Source: Methylobacterium crusticola
GTDB lineage: Bacteria; Pseudomonadota; Alphaproteobacteria; Rhizobiales; Beijerinckiaceae
DNA length: 64,000 nucleotides
Direction: 5' to 3'
NCBI RefSeq assembly: GCF_003574465.1
Contig: NZ_QOWC01000015.1
Span: forward strand, 1-64,000
In this document: one piece after another, positions 16,973 through 24,618 of the stretch
How the letters are laid out: each line of letters starts with the position of its first letter
Numbering within the stretch: the first letter of the stretch is position 1
Notes under the pieces: model-generated
Seen by the model: the letters and a program-made list of their open reading frames with translations, nothing else
What the model was told of the DNA's origin: nothing
The model's database searches: none
Program-made: the position numbers and the translations under genes

Positions 16973-17812
16973 ATGCCCGAATCGCCCGCCGACCTCGCCG
17001 CCCTCCGGGCCGACATCGACCGCATCGACGCGTCGATGCACGACCTCCTGATGGAGCGCGGCCGGATCATCGACCGGCTCATCGCCGTGAAGAAGACCTC
17101 GGCCTCCGGCTCGGCCTTCCGGCCCGGGCGCGAGGCCTCGATGATGCGGGCCATTGCCGAGCGCCATGCCGGGCTGCTGCCCCTCGACACCGTCGAGGGG
17201 ATCTGGCGGGTCATCATCGCGACCTTCACGTACGTGCAGGCGCCGTTCGCGGTCCACGCCGACATCTCGGGCGGCGACGCGCCGATGCGCGACTCCGCCC
17301 GGTTCCACTTCGGCTTCACGGTGCCCTACCGGCCCCACCCGAGCGCCGCGGCGGTGATCGCCGCGGTCGCGGCCTCGCGGGGCGACCTCGGCATCTTCCG
17401 GCTCGACCAGGGCGTGACCGCGGGCGCGTGGTGGCGCTCCCTCGCGGGCCCGGGCCGCCCGAAGGTGATCGCCCGGCTGCCCTTCATCGAGCGGCCCGGG
17501 CACCCGGCCGGCACCCCGGTCTTCTGCGTCGCCCGGCCCCTCGACGACCCGGGCGCGGCGCAGCGCGACTGGGTGCTGTACGCCGCCCGCTTCGAGCGCT
17601 GGCACGAGGAGGCCGGCGACGCCGTGGAGGCCCTCGGGGCCGAAATCGTCGCGAGCGCGGGCGTCAGCGGCGGCCTGAGCCAGCTCCTGGCCCTGCCCGG
17701 CGCCGTGACGGCGGAGGTCGCCCGCGCCGCCCTGGCGGAGGCCGGCGCCCCGCCGGCGGCCTTCGACGAGATCGGCAGCCACGCGGCGCGGTTCCGGGTC
17801 CCCGCACCTTGA
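16973..17812 (+). CDS. Chorismate mutase
   Basis: A 279-residue protein whose first 85-90 residues are an AroQ-class chorismate mutase domain: LRADIDRIDASMHDLLMERG, then VKKTS and RPGREASMMRAIAERH, giving the charged residues that hold chorismate. It converts chorismate to prephenate for phenylalanine and tyrosine. The following 190 residues form an additional domain seen in alphaproteobacterial versions, with no prephenate dehydratase motif I could recognise. In relatives this gene is commonly followed by hisC and tyrA; here it is followed by non-coding sequence and a TetR gene, so the cluster appears split. Divergent from metX. Confidence 0.88.
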   Translation: MPESPADLAALRADIDRIDASMHDLLMERGRIIDRLIAVKKTSASGSAFRPGREASMMRAIAERHAGLLPLDTVEGIWRVIIATFTYVQAPFAVHADISGGDAPMRDSARFHFGFTVPYRPHPSAAAVIAAVAASRGDLGIFRLDQGVTAGAWWRSLAGPGRPKVIARLPFIERPGHPAGTPVFCVARPLDDPGAAQRDWVLYAARFERWHEEAGDAVEALGAEIVASAGVSGGLSQLLALPGAVTAEVARAALAEAGAPPAAFDEIGSHAARFRVPAP

Positions 17813-17988
17813 GGGCCCGGAGCATTTTCCCGCGAAGTGGCTCCCGGCTCGTCGGACAATGCGGCAACGACACCGACGCCTCGGGGCAGCGTCCGATCGC
17901 GGCGCGACCGGGCGCTGCTCCAGGCTCCATCAGCGTCGCCGTGCGAGGGGCCGCGTCCGACCCGTCCCAGACCGGCGCCGGTGCGTGA

Positions 17989-18609
17989 TCACGGGACGGC
18001 GAGACCCTCGATCAGGGTCGCCGCCACGGCATCGATCATCGAGCCCTCGACCGCCCCGCCGGCCTTGCCCGGCACCTTGCCGTCGAGCAGCAGCATCGCG
18101 AGCCCGTGGACGAGCGACCACGCCGCGAGGGCGTGCGCGCCGTCGCGATCGGCGCGGATCCGGCCCGCGGCGACGCCGCGCGCGATCAGGTCGCGCAGGA
18201 CCGCGAAGGCCTCCTCGCCCGCCGCCCTGAAGGCCGCGTCCTCGCAGGCGACCAACTCGCCGCTGAACATCAGCCGGTAGCGTGCCGGATGGGCCACCGC
18301 GAAGGCGACGTAGGCGCACCCCGTCGCGCGGATCCCCGCGCCGACGTCGCTCGCCTCGACCTCGCGCAGAGCCCCGCGCAGGGCGCCGGTCAACGCCCCG
18401 AACCCCCGCGCCGCCACCGCGGCCAGCAGAGCGCGCCGATCGGCGAAGTGATTGTAGGGCGCGTTGTGGCTGACGCCCGCCGCCCGCGCGACCTCGCGCA
18501 GGGTGAAGGTCCAGCCCGCCCGCTCTGTCATCAGGCGCTCGGCGGCAGCCAGCAGGGCGTCGCGCAGGTCGCCGTGATGGTAGCCGCGCGCGGGTGACGA
18601 CGTGCTCAC
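17989..18609 (-). CDS. TetR/AcrR-family regulator (WHG-domain type)
   Basis: A 206-residue repressor with GTG start at 18609. The opening YHHGDLRDALLAAAERLM and the HTH segment LREVARAAGVSHNAPYNHFADRRALLAAVA (residues 8-70) are the pattern of TetR proteins carrying the C-terminal WHG domain. One cysteine pair candidate lies mid-protein (GCAYVAF and ACEDAAF). It is divergent from the DUF4188 gene with a dyad-rich 84-bp gap, so self-regulation and control of that gene are likely. Inducer unknown. Confidence 0.9.
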   Translation of the reverse strand: MSTSSPARGYHHGDLRDALLAAAERLMTERAGWTFTLREVARAAGVSHNAPYNHFADRRALLAAVAARGFGALTGALRGALREVEASDVGAGIRATGCAYVAFAVAHPARYRLMFSGELVACEDAAFRAAGEEAFAVLRDLIARGVAAGRIRADRDGAHALAAWSLVHGLAMLLLDGKVPGKAGGAVEGSMIDAVAATLIEGLAVP

Positions 18610-18628
18610 GCACCACCTCTACGGCCGC

Positions 18629-18676
18629 GATGTTGACGCCGTCCAGATCCCCCGGCATGTTGCTGGCGTCAACATC
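18629..18676. promoter_or_regulatory. Dyad operator between TetR and DUF4188 genes
   Basis: GATGTTGACGCC (18629-18640) and GGCGTCAACATC (18665-18676) are perfect 12-bp inverted copies. Nested inside the right part is ATGTTG-N7-CAACAT (18657-18675), a 19-bp dyad of typical TetR operator size. This arrangement gives one full site plus an extra half-site covering both divergent promoters. Confidence 0.72.
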
Positions 18677-18693
18677 CCGGAGGGGTCCCGGCC

Positions 18694-19176
18694 ATGAGCG
18701 CGATCCTGCGAGAGCGGACCTGTGCGGAGATGCCCGGCGACGTGGTCGTGTTCGCGATCGGCATGCGCATCAACACGCTCTGGAAGGTCTGGCGCTGGCT
18801 GCCGGTGCTGATGGAGATGCCGCCGATGCTGCGGGAGCAGGAGGCCGATCCGTCGATCGGGCTGCTGTCGAGCCGTCCGACCTTCGGGCTGCGCAACATC
18901 GGCGTCCTTCAGCATTGGCGCAGCGTCGAGGACTTGCACGCCTACGCTCACGCGGCGGGCGGCCTGCACTCCGCCGCCTGGAAGCGGTTCAACGCGCGGA
19001 TCGGCGCGAACGGAGATGTCGGCATCTGGCACGAGACCTACGTCGTCCCGGCCGGACGCATGGAATCCATCTTCGTCAACATGCCGCGCTACGGCATGGG
19101 GCTCGCGGGCCAGGTGTTCCCCGCCCGGGGAGAGAGGGCCAGCGCGGCCGGGCGCCTGGCGCGGAGCAGAGCTTGA
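18694..19176 (+). CDS. DUF4188 domain-containing protein (monooxygenase-like)
   Basis: A 160-residue cytosolic protein. The segment VVFAIGMRINTLWKVWRWLPVLMEMPPML, then LQHWRSVEDLHAYAH, HSAAWKRFN and a late GIWHETYVVPAGRMESIFVNMPRYG match the DUF4188 family, which is related to dimeric alpha-beta barrel haem or monooxygenase proteins. Enzyme activity is not established. It is paired divergently with the TetR repressor at 17989 through a strong dyad, so it is probably an inducible stress or detoxification gene. A GGAGGGG sequence lies upstream of the ATG. A strong hairpin follows the stop. Confidence 0.83.
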   Translation: MSAILRERTCAEMPGDVVVFAIGMRINTLWKVWRWLPVLMEMPPMLREQEADPSIGLLSSRPTFGLRNIGVLQHWRSVEDLHAYAHAAGGLHSAAWKRFNARIGANGDVGIWHETYVVPAGRMESIFVNMPRYGMGLAGQVFPARGERASAAGRLARSRA

Positions 19177-19177
19177 C

Positions 19178-19211
19178 GGCGGGACGCCGGACCGTCCGCC
19201 GGCGTCCCGTC
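19178..19211 (+). terminator. Strong hairpin after DUF4188 gene
   Basis: GGGACGCCGG (19181-19190) and CCGGCGTCCC (19199-19208) are perfect 10-bp arms with an 8-nt loop, extendable by a few more pairs. It begins just after the stop codon. No T-tract follows, so it may act with Rho or as an RNA stabiliser. Confidence 0.5.
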
Positions 19212-19505
19212 CGCGCACGTTCGCAAGGTCTGCGCGCGGGTCGCCCGGTCGAATGTCGACGGCGCATCCCGCGGAAATGGCATCGACGGCGTTCCGGCGC
19301 CATGGCCGCAGGACGAAAGGTTCCCGGGAGCAGACTAACCTCTATCGAGTACGAGAGGCTCGCCGATCGTTGAGCCGGGATGCTGGGTCGCTCTGGCGTA
19401 CACGGCCCCGGAGGGCGCGAGTTCAGATCGGTTGCGCCCGCCAATGGTTGACTCGGGCGAGAAGACGACACATCGTGCACTGTGTCTCGGCGATGAGATT
19501 CAGTA
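19212..19505. other. Intergenic stretch, no gene seen
   Basis: The 294 bp between the hairpin and the next gene, part of a 329-bp gap after the DUF4188 gene, contain no supported gene. Base composition falls below the window average here and stays lower through the two secreted-protein genes that follow. Confidence 0.4.
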
Positions 19506-20006
19506 ATGCTATCGCGCCTGTACTGTTATCTCGGAGCCTTGGCGTTCTTTGCTGTCCCGACGGCTGCCGGCAGCCAGATGTCTTCCGGGCCCGAGGCGCT
19601 GGTGAGGGCCTTGATCGAGCGGGACCGCGACGCCAAGCTGGCAACCCTGCTTCCCGAGAGGCCGGACGACGACATGCGGCGGCATTTCACCGAGGCGTTC
19701 AACGCCTCGTGGGCGAACGCCATGTCCCACAGCAAGGATGAGCCCGTTCTCGACGGCGACATCATCACCGGCCGGCAGACCGTCACGCGTGTCATCATGA
19801 AGTCGGCTCATGCGGCTGAGACCGGCGACGTCGCGATGGTCAATACCAATGTCGTCTACTTCGATGAAGCTGGGTCCAGAAAGCCGCATAGGACGGTAGT
19901 CCGGTTCTTCCTGAAACGGGAAGCTGGCTTGTGGAAGGTGGACGACATCAGTTCCGGGGACGAACCCTCGATACGGACGTATTTCAAGACGTCCTATGGC
20001 CGCTGA
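19506..20006 (+). CDS. Secreted hypothetical protein (DUF3828/SnoaL-like size)
   Basis: A 166-residue protein. Residues 1-22 are a signal peptide (hydrophobic LGALAFFAVPTAAG). The mature part begins with a helix ALVRALIERDRDA and ends with strands carrying TVVRFFLKREAGLWKVDDIS, the layout of small lumazine-binding/SnoaL or DUF3828-type periplasmic domains; this family link is tentative. It contains no cysteine in the mature part. It is followed 14 bp later by a second small secreted protein, suggesting a two-gene operon. Lower GC than its flanks hints at acquisition. Function unknown. Confidence 0.65.
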   Translation: MLSRLYCYLGALAFFAVPTAAGSQMSSGPEALVRALIERDRDAKLATLLPERPDDDMRRHFTEAFNASWANAMSHSKDEPVLDGDIITGRQTVTRVIMKSAHAAETGDVAMVNTNVVYFDEAGSRKPHRTVVRFFLKREAGLWKVDDISSGDEPSIRTYFKTSYGR

Positions 20007-20020
20007 GAACGGGGCGGATC

Positions 20021-20413
20021 ATGCGAACAGCGATCGTCATTCTGGCTCTTGCATGGGTTCCCACATCGGCTCTCGCGGCGAGCCTGCCGCTTGACGATGG
20101 AGATTACACGCGCGGACAATGCAACAACGGATCGTCGGACTACCTCGAGTCCTTCGACATCCAGACGGTCAGCGAAGGCCCGCAGAGAGGCCGCCGCTTC
20201 CTCTATCCCGAAGCCGAAGGCCAGGAGGGGAGTTGTATCACGGGGACTATCAGCGTGTCGGGCGCGAGGTTTTTCGGGGCGGCGAAATGTGAGGGCGGCG
20301 GCTCGCGGATCCGCTACAGCACTGGGACTTACAGATTCTCACTCGATGTCCTGAACAAACGAAGTTTCATGTCGAAGGGAAGGAAGTATGTCTGGTGTGC
20401 CTCGCACCGTTAG
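20021..20413 (+). CDS. Small secreted hypothetical protein
   Basis: A 130-residue protein with a clear signal peptide (MRTAIVILALAWVPTSALA, cleavage near residue 19). The mature region has four cysteines (QCNN, SCITG, AKCEG and WCASHR), which could make two disulphides in the periplasm. GGGGCGG lies just ahead of the ATG at 20021. The sequence is Gly/Ser-rich and predicted beta-strand rich. I do not recognise a named family. It follows the preceding secreted-protein gene closely and is likely co-transcribed. Confidence 0.65.
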   Translation: MRTAIVILALAWVPTSALAASLPLDDGDYTRGQCNNGSSDYLESFDIQTVSEGPQRGRRFLYPEAEGQEGSCITGTISVSGARFFGAAKCEGGGSRIRYSTGTYRFSLDVLNKRSFMSKGRKYVWCASHR

Positions 20414-20664
20414 GAAGGCTCGCCGGTTCGCTGCTCCATTCGGGCAACGCGCCCGCGCGACGACGTCGCCTTCGCGACGCCCCTCGGACCGCCCGCTTCC
20501 GGGCAGGGGCCGACTTCCGCCCTCGACCCCTCCCGGGCCGTCGCACGGCCGGGCGGGCTGTGTTCGGACCCGGGAGCCACGGCGGACGATGGGGACGCCG
20601 GTTGCGTCGCCGACGTTGCGACACGACCGGGACCGGGATCTGCGCCCCTCGGGCCGGCGCCGGG

Positions 20665-21381
20665 TCAGGACGCCTCCGGCAGCGACAGCCGCACCCGGCG
20701 GTTCTGCCTGCCCTTCTTCTCGATGGCGGTGACGAGGGCGGCGCCGATCTCGCCGGTGCGCCGCACGTGCGTGCCGCCGCAGGGCTGGAGGTCGAGCCCC
20801 GCGATCGCCACGAGGCGCACGCGCCCGCTGCCCATGGGCGGCTTCACCGACATCGTCTTGACGAGGCCCGGATCGGCCAGGAGCTCCGCGTCGGTGATCC
20901 AGCGCTCGGTGACGGCGGCGTCCGTCGCGATCATCGCCCGCAGCCGCGCGGTCACCGCCTCCCGGTCGAGCCCCGCATCCGGGATGTCGAAGTCGAGCCG
21001 GCCCTCGCCGTCGCCGACCGCCCCGCCGGTCACCGGGTAGGGCAGGGCGACCGAGAGCAGGTGCAGGGCGGTGTGGGCCCGCATCCGGGCGTAGCGCAGG
21101 GGCCAGTCGAGGACGAGCCGGACGGGCTCGCCGGGGGCGGGCAGGGCGGCGCCCGCCTCCGTCCGGTGCAGGACCGCGCGGTCGGGGCCGTAGCTCGCGT
21201 CGAGGATCGCCAGCGTGCGGCCGTCCTCCCGCACCAGGGTGCCGCGGTCGCCGGGCTGGCCGCCGCCGCGGGCGTAGAACAGGGTGCGGTCGAGCCGGAG
21301 GCCGGTTTCGTCCGCCGCGACGACGCGCGCGCCGACCTCGCGCAGGTAGGCGTCGTCGCGAAAGAGCAGCTCGGTCGTCAT
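20665..21381 (-). CDS. Alanyl-tRNA editing protein (AlaX-M type)
   Basis: A 238-residue free-standing editing domain related to the C-terminal half of AlaRS; it hydrolyses Ser-tRNA(Ala) or Gly-tRNA(Ala) to prevent mistranslation. The metal-binding signature is HTALH (His103, His107) with CGGTHVRRTGEIG near residue 200 supplying Cys and His. An FYARGGGQPGDRG segment near 35-47 is also typical. Start at 21381 is favoured because the upstream frame extension is Pro/Arg-rich. The protein ends soon after the second motif, as in AlaX-M. Monocistronic. Confidence 0.9.
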   Translation of the reverse strand: MTTELLFRDDAYLREVGARVVAADETGLRLDRTLFYARGGGQPGDRGTLVREDGRTLAILDASYGPDRAVLHRTEAGAALPAPGEPVRLVLDWPLRYARMRAHTALHLLSVALPYPVTGGAVGDGEGRLDFDIPDAGLDREAVTARLRAMIATDAAVTERWITDAELLADPGLVKTMSVKPPMGSGRVRLVAIAGLDLQPCGGTHVRRTGEIGAALVTAIEKKGRQNRRVRLSLPEAS

Positions 21382-21541
21382 CGTGTCCCTGCGCCCGGGT
21401 GGTCCCAAGAGGGCGCGGAGCGTGCGCGAGACGGGGGCCGGCGTCGAGGCCGGATGCACCACACCTTAACCAATCGCGTTAGCGAAGCCGCAGCCGGCGG
21501 CCGGCTAGGCTACCCCGGAGCGCGAGGCCCGACCGCCCCCG

Positions 21542-22021
21542 ATGATCGCCACCCCGACCTTCCCGGACCTCTCGGCCCTCGTCGTCGACGAGAGCCTCTA
21601 CATCCGCCGCATCGTGCGCGACATGCTGATGCGGGTCGGGATCAAGCGCGTGCTCGAGGCTCCCGACGGCGCCGAGGCCCTCGGCGTGCTCGCCGAGAGC
21701 AAGCCCGACCTCGTGGTGCTGGACTGGGACCTCGCCATTCTGTCGGGCGAGGAGTTCATCCGCCTCGCCCGCACGCCCGCGACCTCGCCGGCCCCGACCG
21801 TGCCGATCATCCTGATGCTGGCCCAGCCGCGGCGCAACGTGATCGACCGGGCGATCAACCTCGGGGTCAACGAGATCATCGCCAAGCCGTTCTCGCCCAA
21901 GACCCTGTGGTCCCGGCTCGACGAGGTGATCAACCGCCCGCGGCCCTTCTCGCAGGTCAAGAGCCTGCTGCGGCCCCAGCCCCGCCTCGCCGCGGCCGCG
22001 GCGATCAAGAGCGTCGCCTGA
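21542..22021 (+). CDS. Single-domain response regulator
   Basis: A 159-residue stand-alone receiver domain plus a C-terminal tail of about 35 residues. Asp16 in VVDES and the phosphoacceptor Asp61 in [12 protein letters not shown] are in place, as is Lys115 in IIAKPFSP. The conserved Thr/Ser of strand 4 is Leu93 (PIILMLAQ), so the usual Thr-Tyr switch cannot operate normally. The tail has an Ala-rich end and no output domain. It may act by protein-protein contact in a phosphorelay. Next to the ppx/gppA gene on the same strand after a GC-rich 248-bp gap. Confidence 0.87.
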   Translation: MIATPTFPDLSALVVDESLYIRRIVRDMLMRVGIKRVLEAPDGAEALGVLAESKPDLVVLDWDLAILSGEEFIRLARTPATSPAPTVPIILMLAQPRRNVIDRAINLGVNEIIAKPFSPKTLWSRLDEVINRPRPFSQVKSLLRPQPRLAAAAAIKSVA

Positions 22022-22094
22022 GCCGTCCGGGCGCCGTCGCGGGCATCGGCCGGGACCGGGGCGGCTACGCGGCGGCGCCGGGCCGCGGGGGCGC

Positions 22095-22126
22095 CGGGAC
22101 GGGGCGGGGCCGGGACGGGGCGGGGC
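22095..22126. repeat. 16-bp tandem repeat, two copies
   Basis: CGGGACGGGGCGGGGC is repeated exactly, head to tail, at 22095-22110 and 22111-22126. It lies between the response regulator and ppx/gppA genes and is almost pure G/C with strong strand asymmetry. Confidence 0.7.
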
Positions 22127-22269
22127 CGCGGCGCCCGCGCGAGAATTCCGGTGCGTCGCGGCGGGCAAGCCGGCCGCGCGGCACGATCGCTGCTTTGCGT
22201 TCCGCCCGGAGCCACGTAAGCTCGCGTCATCATGGGAAAGCCCGCGGCCCTGCGAGGCGGGCGTGAGGG

Positions 22270-23403
22270 ATGTCGGCAGCGCCGATGAGGGACGAGACGG
22301 CTGCCTCCGTGCCGGCGCGCGCCGCGGAACGGGCCGAGCCAGCGCGCGTCACCACCTCCCCGCCGCGCGAGCCCGCGGCGGCCGGGTATGCCGGCCCGCG
22401 CCGGGCCGAGCGGCGCGCCTACGCGGCCCTCGACCTCGGCACCAACAATTGCCGGCTGCTCATCGCCGAGCCGGCGCCCTACGGCTTCCGGGTCATCGAC
22501 GCCTTCTCGCGCATCGTGCGCCTGGGCGAGGGCCTGGGCAGCACCGACCGCCTGAGCGAGGACGCCATCGAGCGCACCGTGGAGGCGCTCTCGGTCTGCC
22601 TCGCCAAGATGAAGTCCCGCGGCGTCGTGCGCGCCAAGACCATCGCCACCGAGGCCTGCCGGCTCGCCGTCAACGGCCCCGCCTTCGTGGAGCGGGTGCG
22701 CCGCGAGGTCGGGCTCACCCTCGACGTGGTCGACCGGCGCACCGAGGCCTACCTCGCCGTCACCGGCTGCGCGGCCCTCGCCGACCGGCACGCCGAGTCG
22801 GTGGTGATCTTCGACATCGGCGGCGGCTCCACGGAGATCGTCTGGCTCGACGGCAGCGCGGCCCTCGCCCGCAGCGCCGATCCGACCGTGCGCATCCGCG
22901 CCTGGGATTCCCTGCCGGTGGGCGTCGTCACCCTGGCGGAGCGCTACGGCGGCGCCGACGTCACCCGCCCGATCTTCGAGGGCATGGTGGAGGAGGTGGC
23001 CGGGCGGCTGACGAAGTTCGCCCTGACCGCGGGCGCGGCCGCGAGCGCGCCGCACTTCCACCTGCTCGGCACCTCCGGCACCGTGACGACCCTCGCCGCC
23101 ATGCACCTGCGCCTGCCGCGCTACGACCGGCGCCGGATCGACGGGCTGTGGATGCAGGACCGCGAGGTGACGCAGGCCATCGACGGGCTCCTCGCCACCC
23201 GCCTCGCCGAGCGGGCGCAGAACCCCTGCATCGGCCGCGACCGGGCCGACCTCGTGCTCGCCGGCTGCGCCATCCTGGAGGCGATCCGCCGCGCCTTCCC
23301 GTCCGAGCGCCTGCGCATCGCCGACCGCGGCCTGCGCGAGGGCCTGCTCATGAACATGATGCGCGAGGACGGGGTCTGGCGCCGGGGCGGCCGGCCGGCC
23401 TGA
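22270..23403 (+). CDS. Ppx/GppA-family exopolyphosphatase
   Basis: A 377-residue member of the Ppx/GppA (ASKHA) phosphatase family, cleaving inorganic polyphosphate or pppGpp. After a 50-residue Ala/Arg-rich N-terminal extension come [16 protein letters not shown] (about 52-67), the [10 protein letters not shown] loop, IATEACRLA with Glu, and the phosphate loop [13 protein letters not shown] near 180-192; the [12 protein letters not shown] segment follows. It is short, lacking the C-terminal HD-like domain of E. coli Ppx, as is common in alphaproteobacteria. Upstream of rlmE by about 100 bp on the same strand, an arrangement often seen in this class. Confidence 0.92.
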   Translation: MSAAPMRDETAASVPARAAERAEPARVTTSPPREPAAAGYAGPRRAERRAYAALDLGTNNCRLLIAEPAPYGFRVIDAFSRIVRLGEGLGSTDRLSEDAIERTVEALSVCLAKMKSRGVVRAKTIATEACRLAVNGPAFVERVRREVGLTLDVVDRRTEAYLAVTGCAALADRHAESVVIFDIGGGSTEIVWLDGSAALARSADPTVRIRAWDSLPVGVVTLAERYGGADVTRPIFEGMVEEVAGRLTKFALTAGAAASAPHFHLLGTSGTVTTLAAMHLRLPRYDRRRIDGLWMQDREVTQAIDGLLATRLAERAQNPCIGRDRADLVLAGCAILEAIRRAFPSERLRIADRGLREGLLMNMMREDGVWRRGGRPA

Positions 23404-23507
23404 TCGGAGCCCGCCGGCCCGCGCCCGCGTCCCGGCGCCCCCGGGGCTTGCGTTCCGGGCCCGGCGGCGTCATCTGCCGGTCTTCTCTGCGCGGGGTGTT
23501 GGGCATC

Positions 23508-24284
23508 ATGAGCGATCGTCGCGGCGGCGGCGCGCGGGGCGACCTGAAGCAGCGGGTCAAGACCGGGCGCGGGCGGACCGTCTCGTCCAAGCGCTGGCTG
23601 GAGCGCCAGCTCAACGACCCCTACGTGGCCCAGGCCAGGCGCGAGGGCTACCGCTCCCGCGCGGCCTACAAGCTCCTCGAGATCGACGACCGCTTCCGGC
23701 TGCTGCGGCCCGGCCAGCGGGTGATCGACCTCGGCGCCGCCCCGGGCGGCTGGTCGCAGGTGGCGGCCGCCCGGGTCGGCAGCCATCCCGGCGCCGGCGG
23801 GCCCCGGGGCCGGGTCGTCGGCATCGACCTCCTGGAGCTCGAGCCCATGCCGGGCGTCGACTTCGTCACCCTCGACTTCCTCGACCCGAGCGCGCCGGGC
23901 CTCCTCACCGAGATGCTGGGCGGGCCGGCCGACATCGTGATGTCCGACATGGCCGCCAACGCCACCGGCCACCGCAAGACCGACCACCTGCGCATCATGG
24001 GCCTCGCCGAGACCGCCGCCGCCTTCGCGCGCGAGGTCCTGGCCCCGGGCGGAGCCTACCTCGCCAAGGTGCTCCAGGGCGGCACCGAGGGCGGGCTGCT
24101 CGCCGACCTCAAGCGCGACTTCGCGGCCGTGCGCCACGTCAAGCCGGCGGCGAGCCGGGCGGATTCGAGCGAGCTCTACGTGCTGGCCACCGGCTACCGC
24201 GGCGCCGCCGGGGCCGGCGACGCGGGGCAGGAGGGCGACGCGCCGGGCGACGCGCCGGGCGACGGACCCGCCTGGCAGCCCTGA
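23508..24284 (+). CDS. rlmE: 23S rRNA (uridine-2'-O)-methyltransferase RlmE
   Basis: A 258-residue FtsJ/RrmJ-type enzyme that methylates U2552 of 23S rRNA in the assembling 50S subunit. The K-D-K-E tetrad is recognisable: [10 protein letters not shown], the [11 protein letters not shown] aspartate, YLAKVLQGG and SSELYVLA. The SAM loop is [14 protein letters not shown]. The first 35 residues are basic, suited to RNA contact, and the last 25 are Gly/Asp/Pro repeats ([11 protein letters not shown]), likely disordered. The ATG at 23508 is used; the longer upstream frame belongs to sequence overlapping the ppx/gppA reading frame. Confidence 0.95.
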   Translation: MSDRRGGGARGDLKQRVKTGRGRTVSSKRWLERQLNDPYVAQARREGYRSRAAYKLLEIDDRFRLLRPGQRVIDLGAAPGGWSQVAAARVGSHPGAGGPRGRVVGIDLLELEPMPGVDFVTLDFLDPSAPGLLTEMLGGPADIVMSDMAANATGHRKTDHLRIMGLAETAAAFAREVLAPGGAYLAKVLQGGTEGGLLADLKRDFAAVRHVKPAASRADSSELYVLATGYRGAAGAGDAGQEGDAPGDAPGDGPAWQP

Positions 24285-24296
24285 GGGCCTGGCGCC

Positions 24297-24605
24297 GTGC
24301 CGCCCGCCGCCGCGATCGCGCTCGCCCGCGCGCTCCTCGTCGCGGAGGGCTTCCTCGAGGTCGCCCGGGGCGCGCGCAGCGACAGCGTCTACCTGCGCGG
24401 GCCCGGCACCGGCGGGCAGGTCCGGGTCGCCGGCCACGCCCGCACCCCGCGCAGGCGCCGGCAATACCCGGAGGTCGTCGCGAGCCTGGTGATCACCGGG
24501 CCGCTCTCGGAGGCCGGCGTGCGGGCCCGGGTCGCCGCGACGCTGCGGGATTTCCGGGCGCGGCGGGGGAGGCCGGGCGCCGGCGCGGGGGCGCCGCCCG
24601 GCTGA
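24297..24605 (+). CDS. Small hypothetical protein
   Basis: A 102-residue protein with a GTG start 12 bp after rlmE, so likely in the same transcript. It opens with an amphipathic helix (AAIALARALLVAEGFLEVARG), continues SDSVYLRGPG and a basic RTPRRRRQYPEVVASLVI strand, and ends in a disordered Gly/Ala/Pro tail. The SVYL-x-RVAGHAR pattern suggests a small alpha/beta unit. No family with known function recognised. Conservation should decide; coding appearance is fair (strong GC3). Confidence 0.6.
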   Translation: MPPAAAIALARALLVAEGFLEVARGARSDSVYLRGPGTGGQVRVAGHARTPRRRRQYPEVVASLVITGPLSEAGVRARVAATLRDFRARRGRPGAGAGAPPG

Positions 24606-24618
24606 GGGGCCGCGGCGC

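Noticed and set aside
22022..22269. Possible small gene or RNA between the response regulator and ppx
   Set aside because: Only a 16-bp tandem repeat and GC-rich sequence; no frame or structured RNA could be supported.
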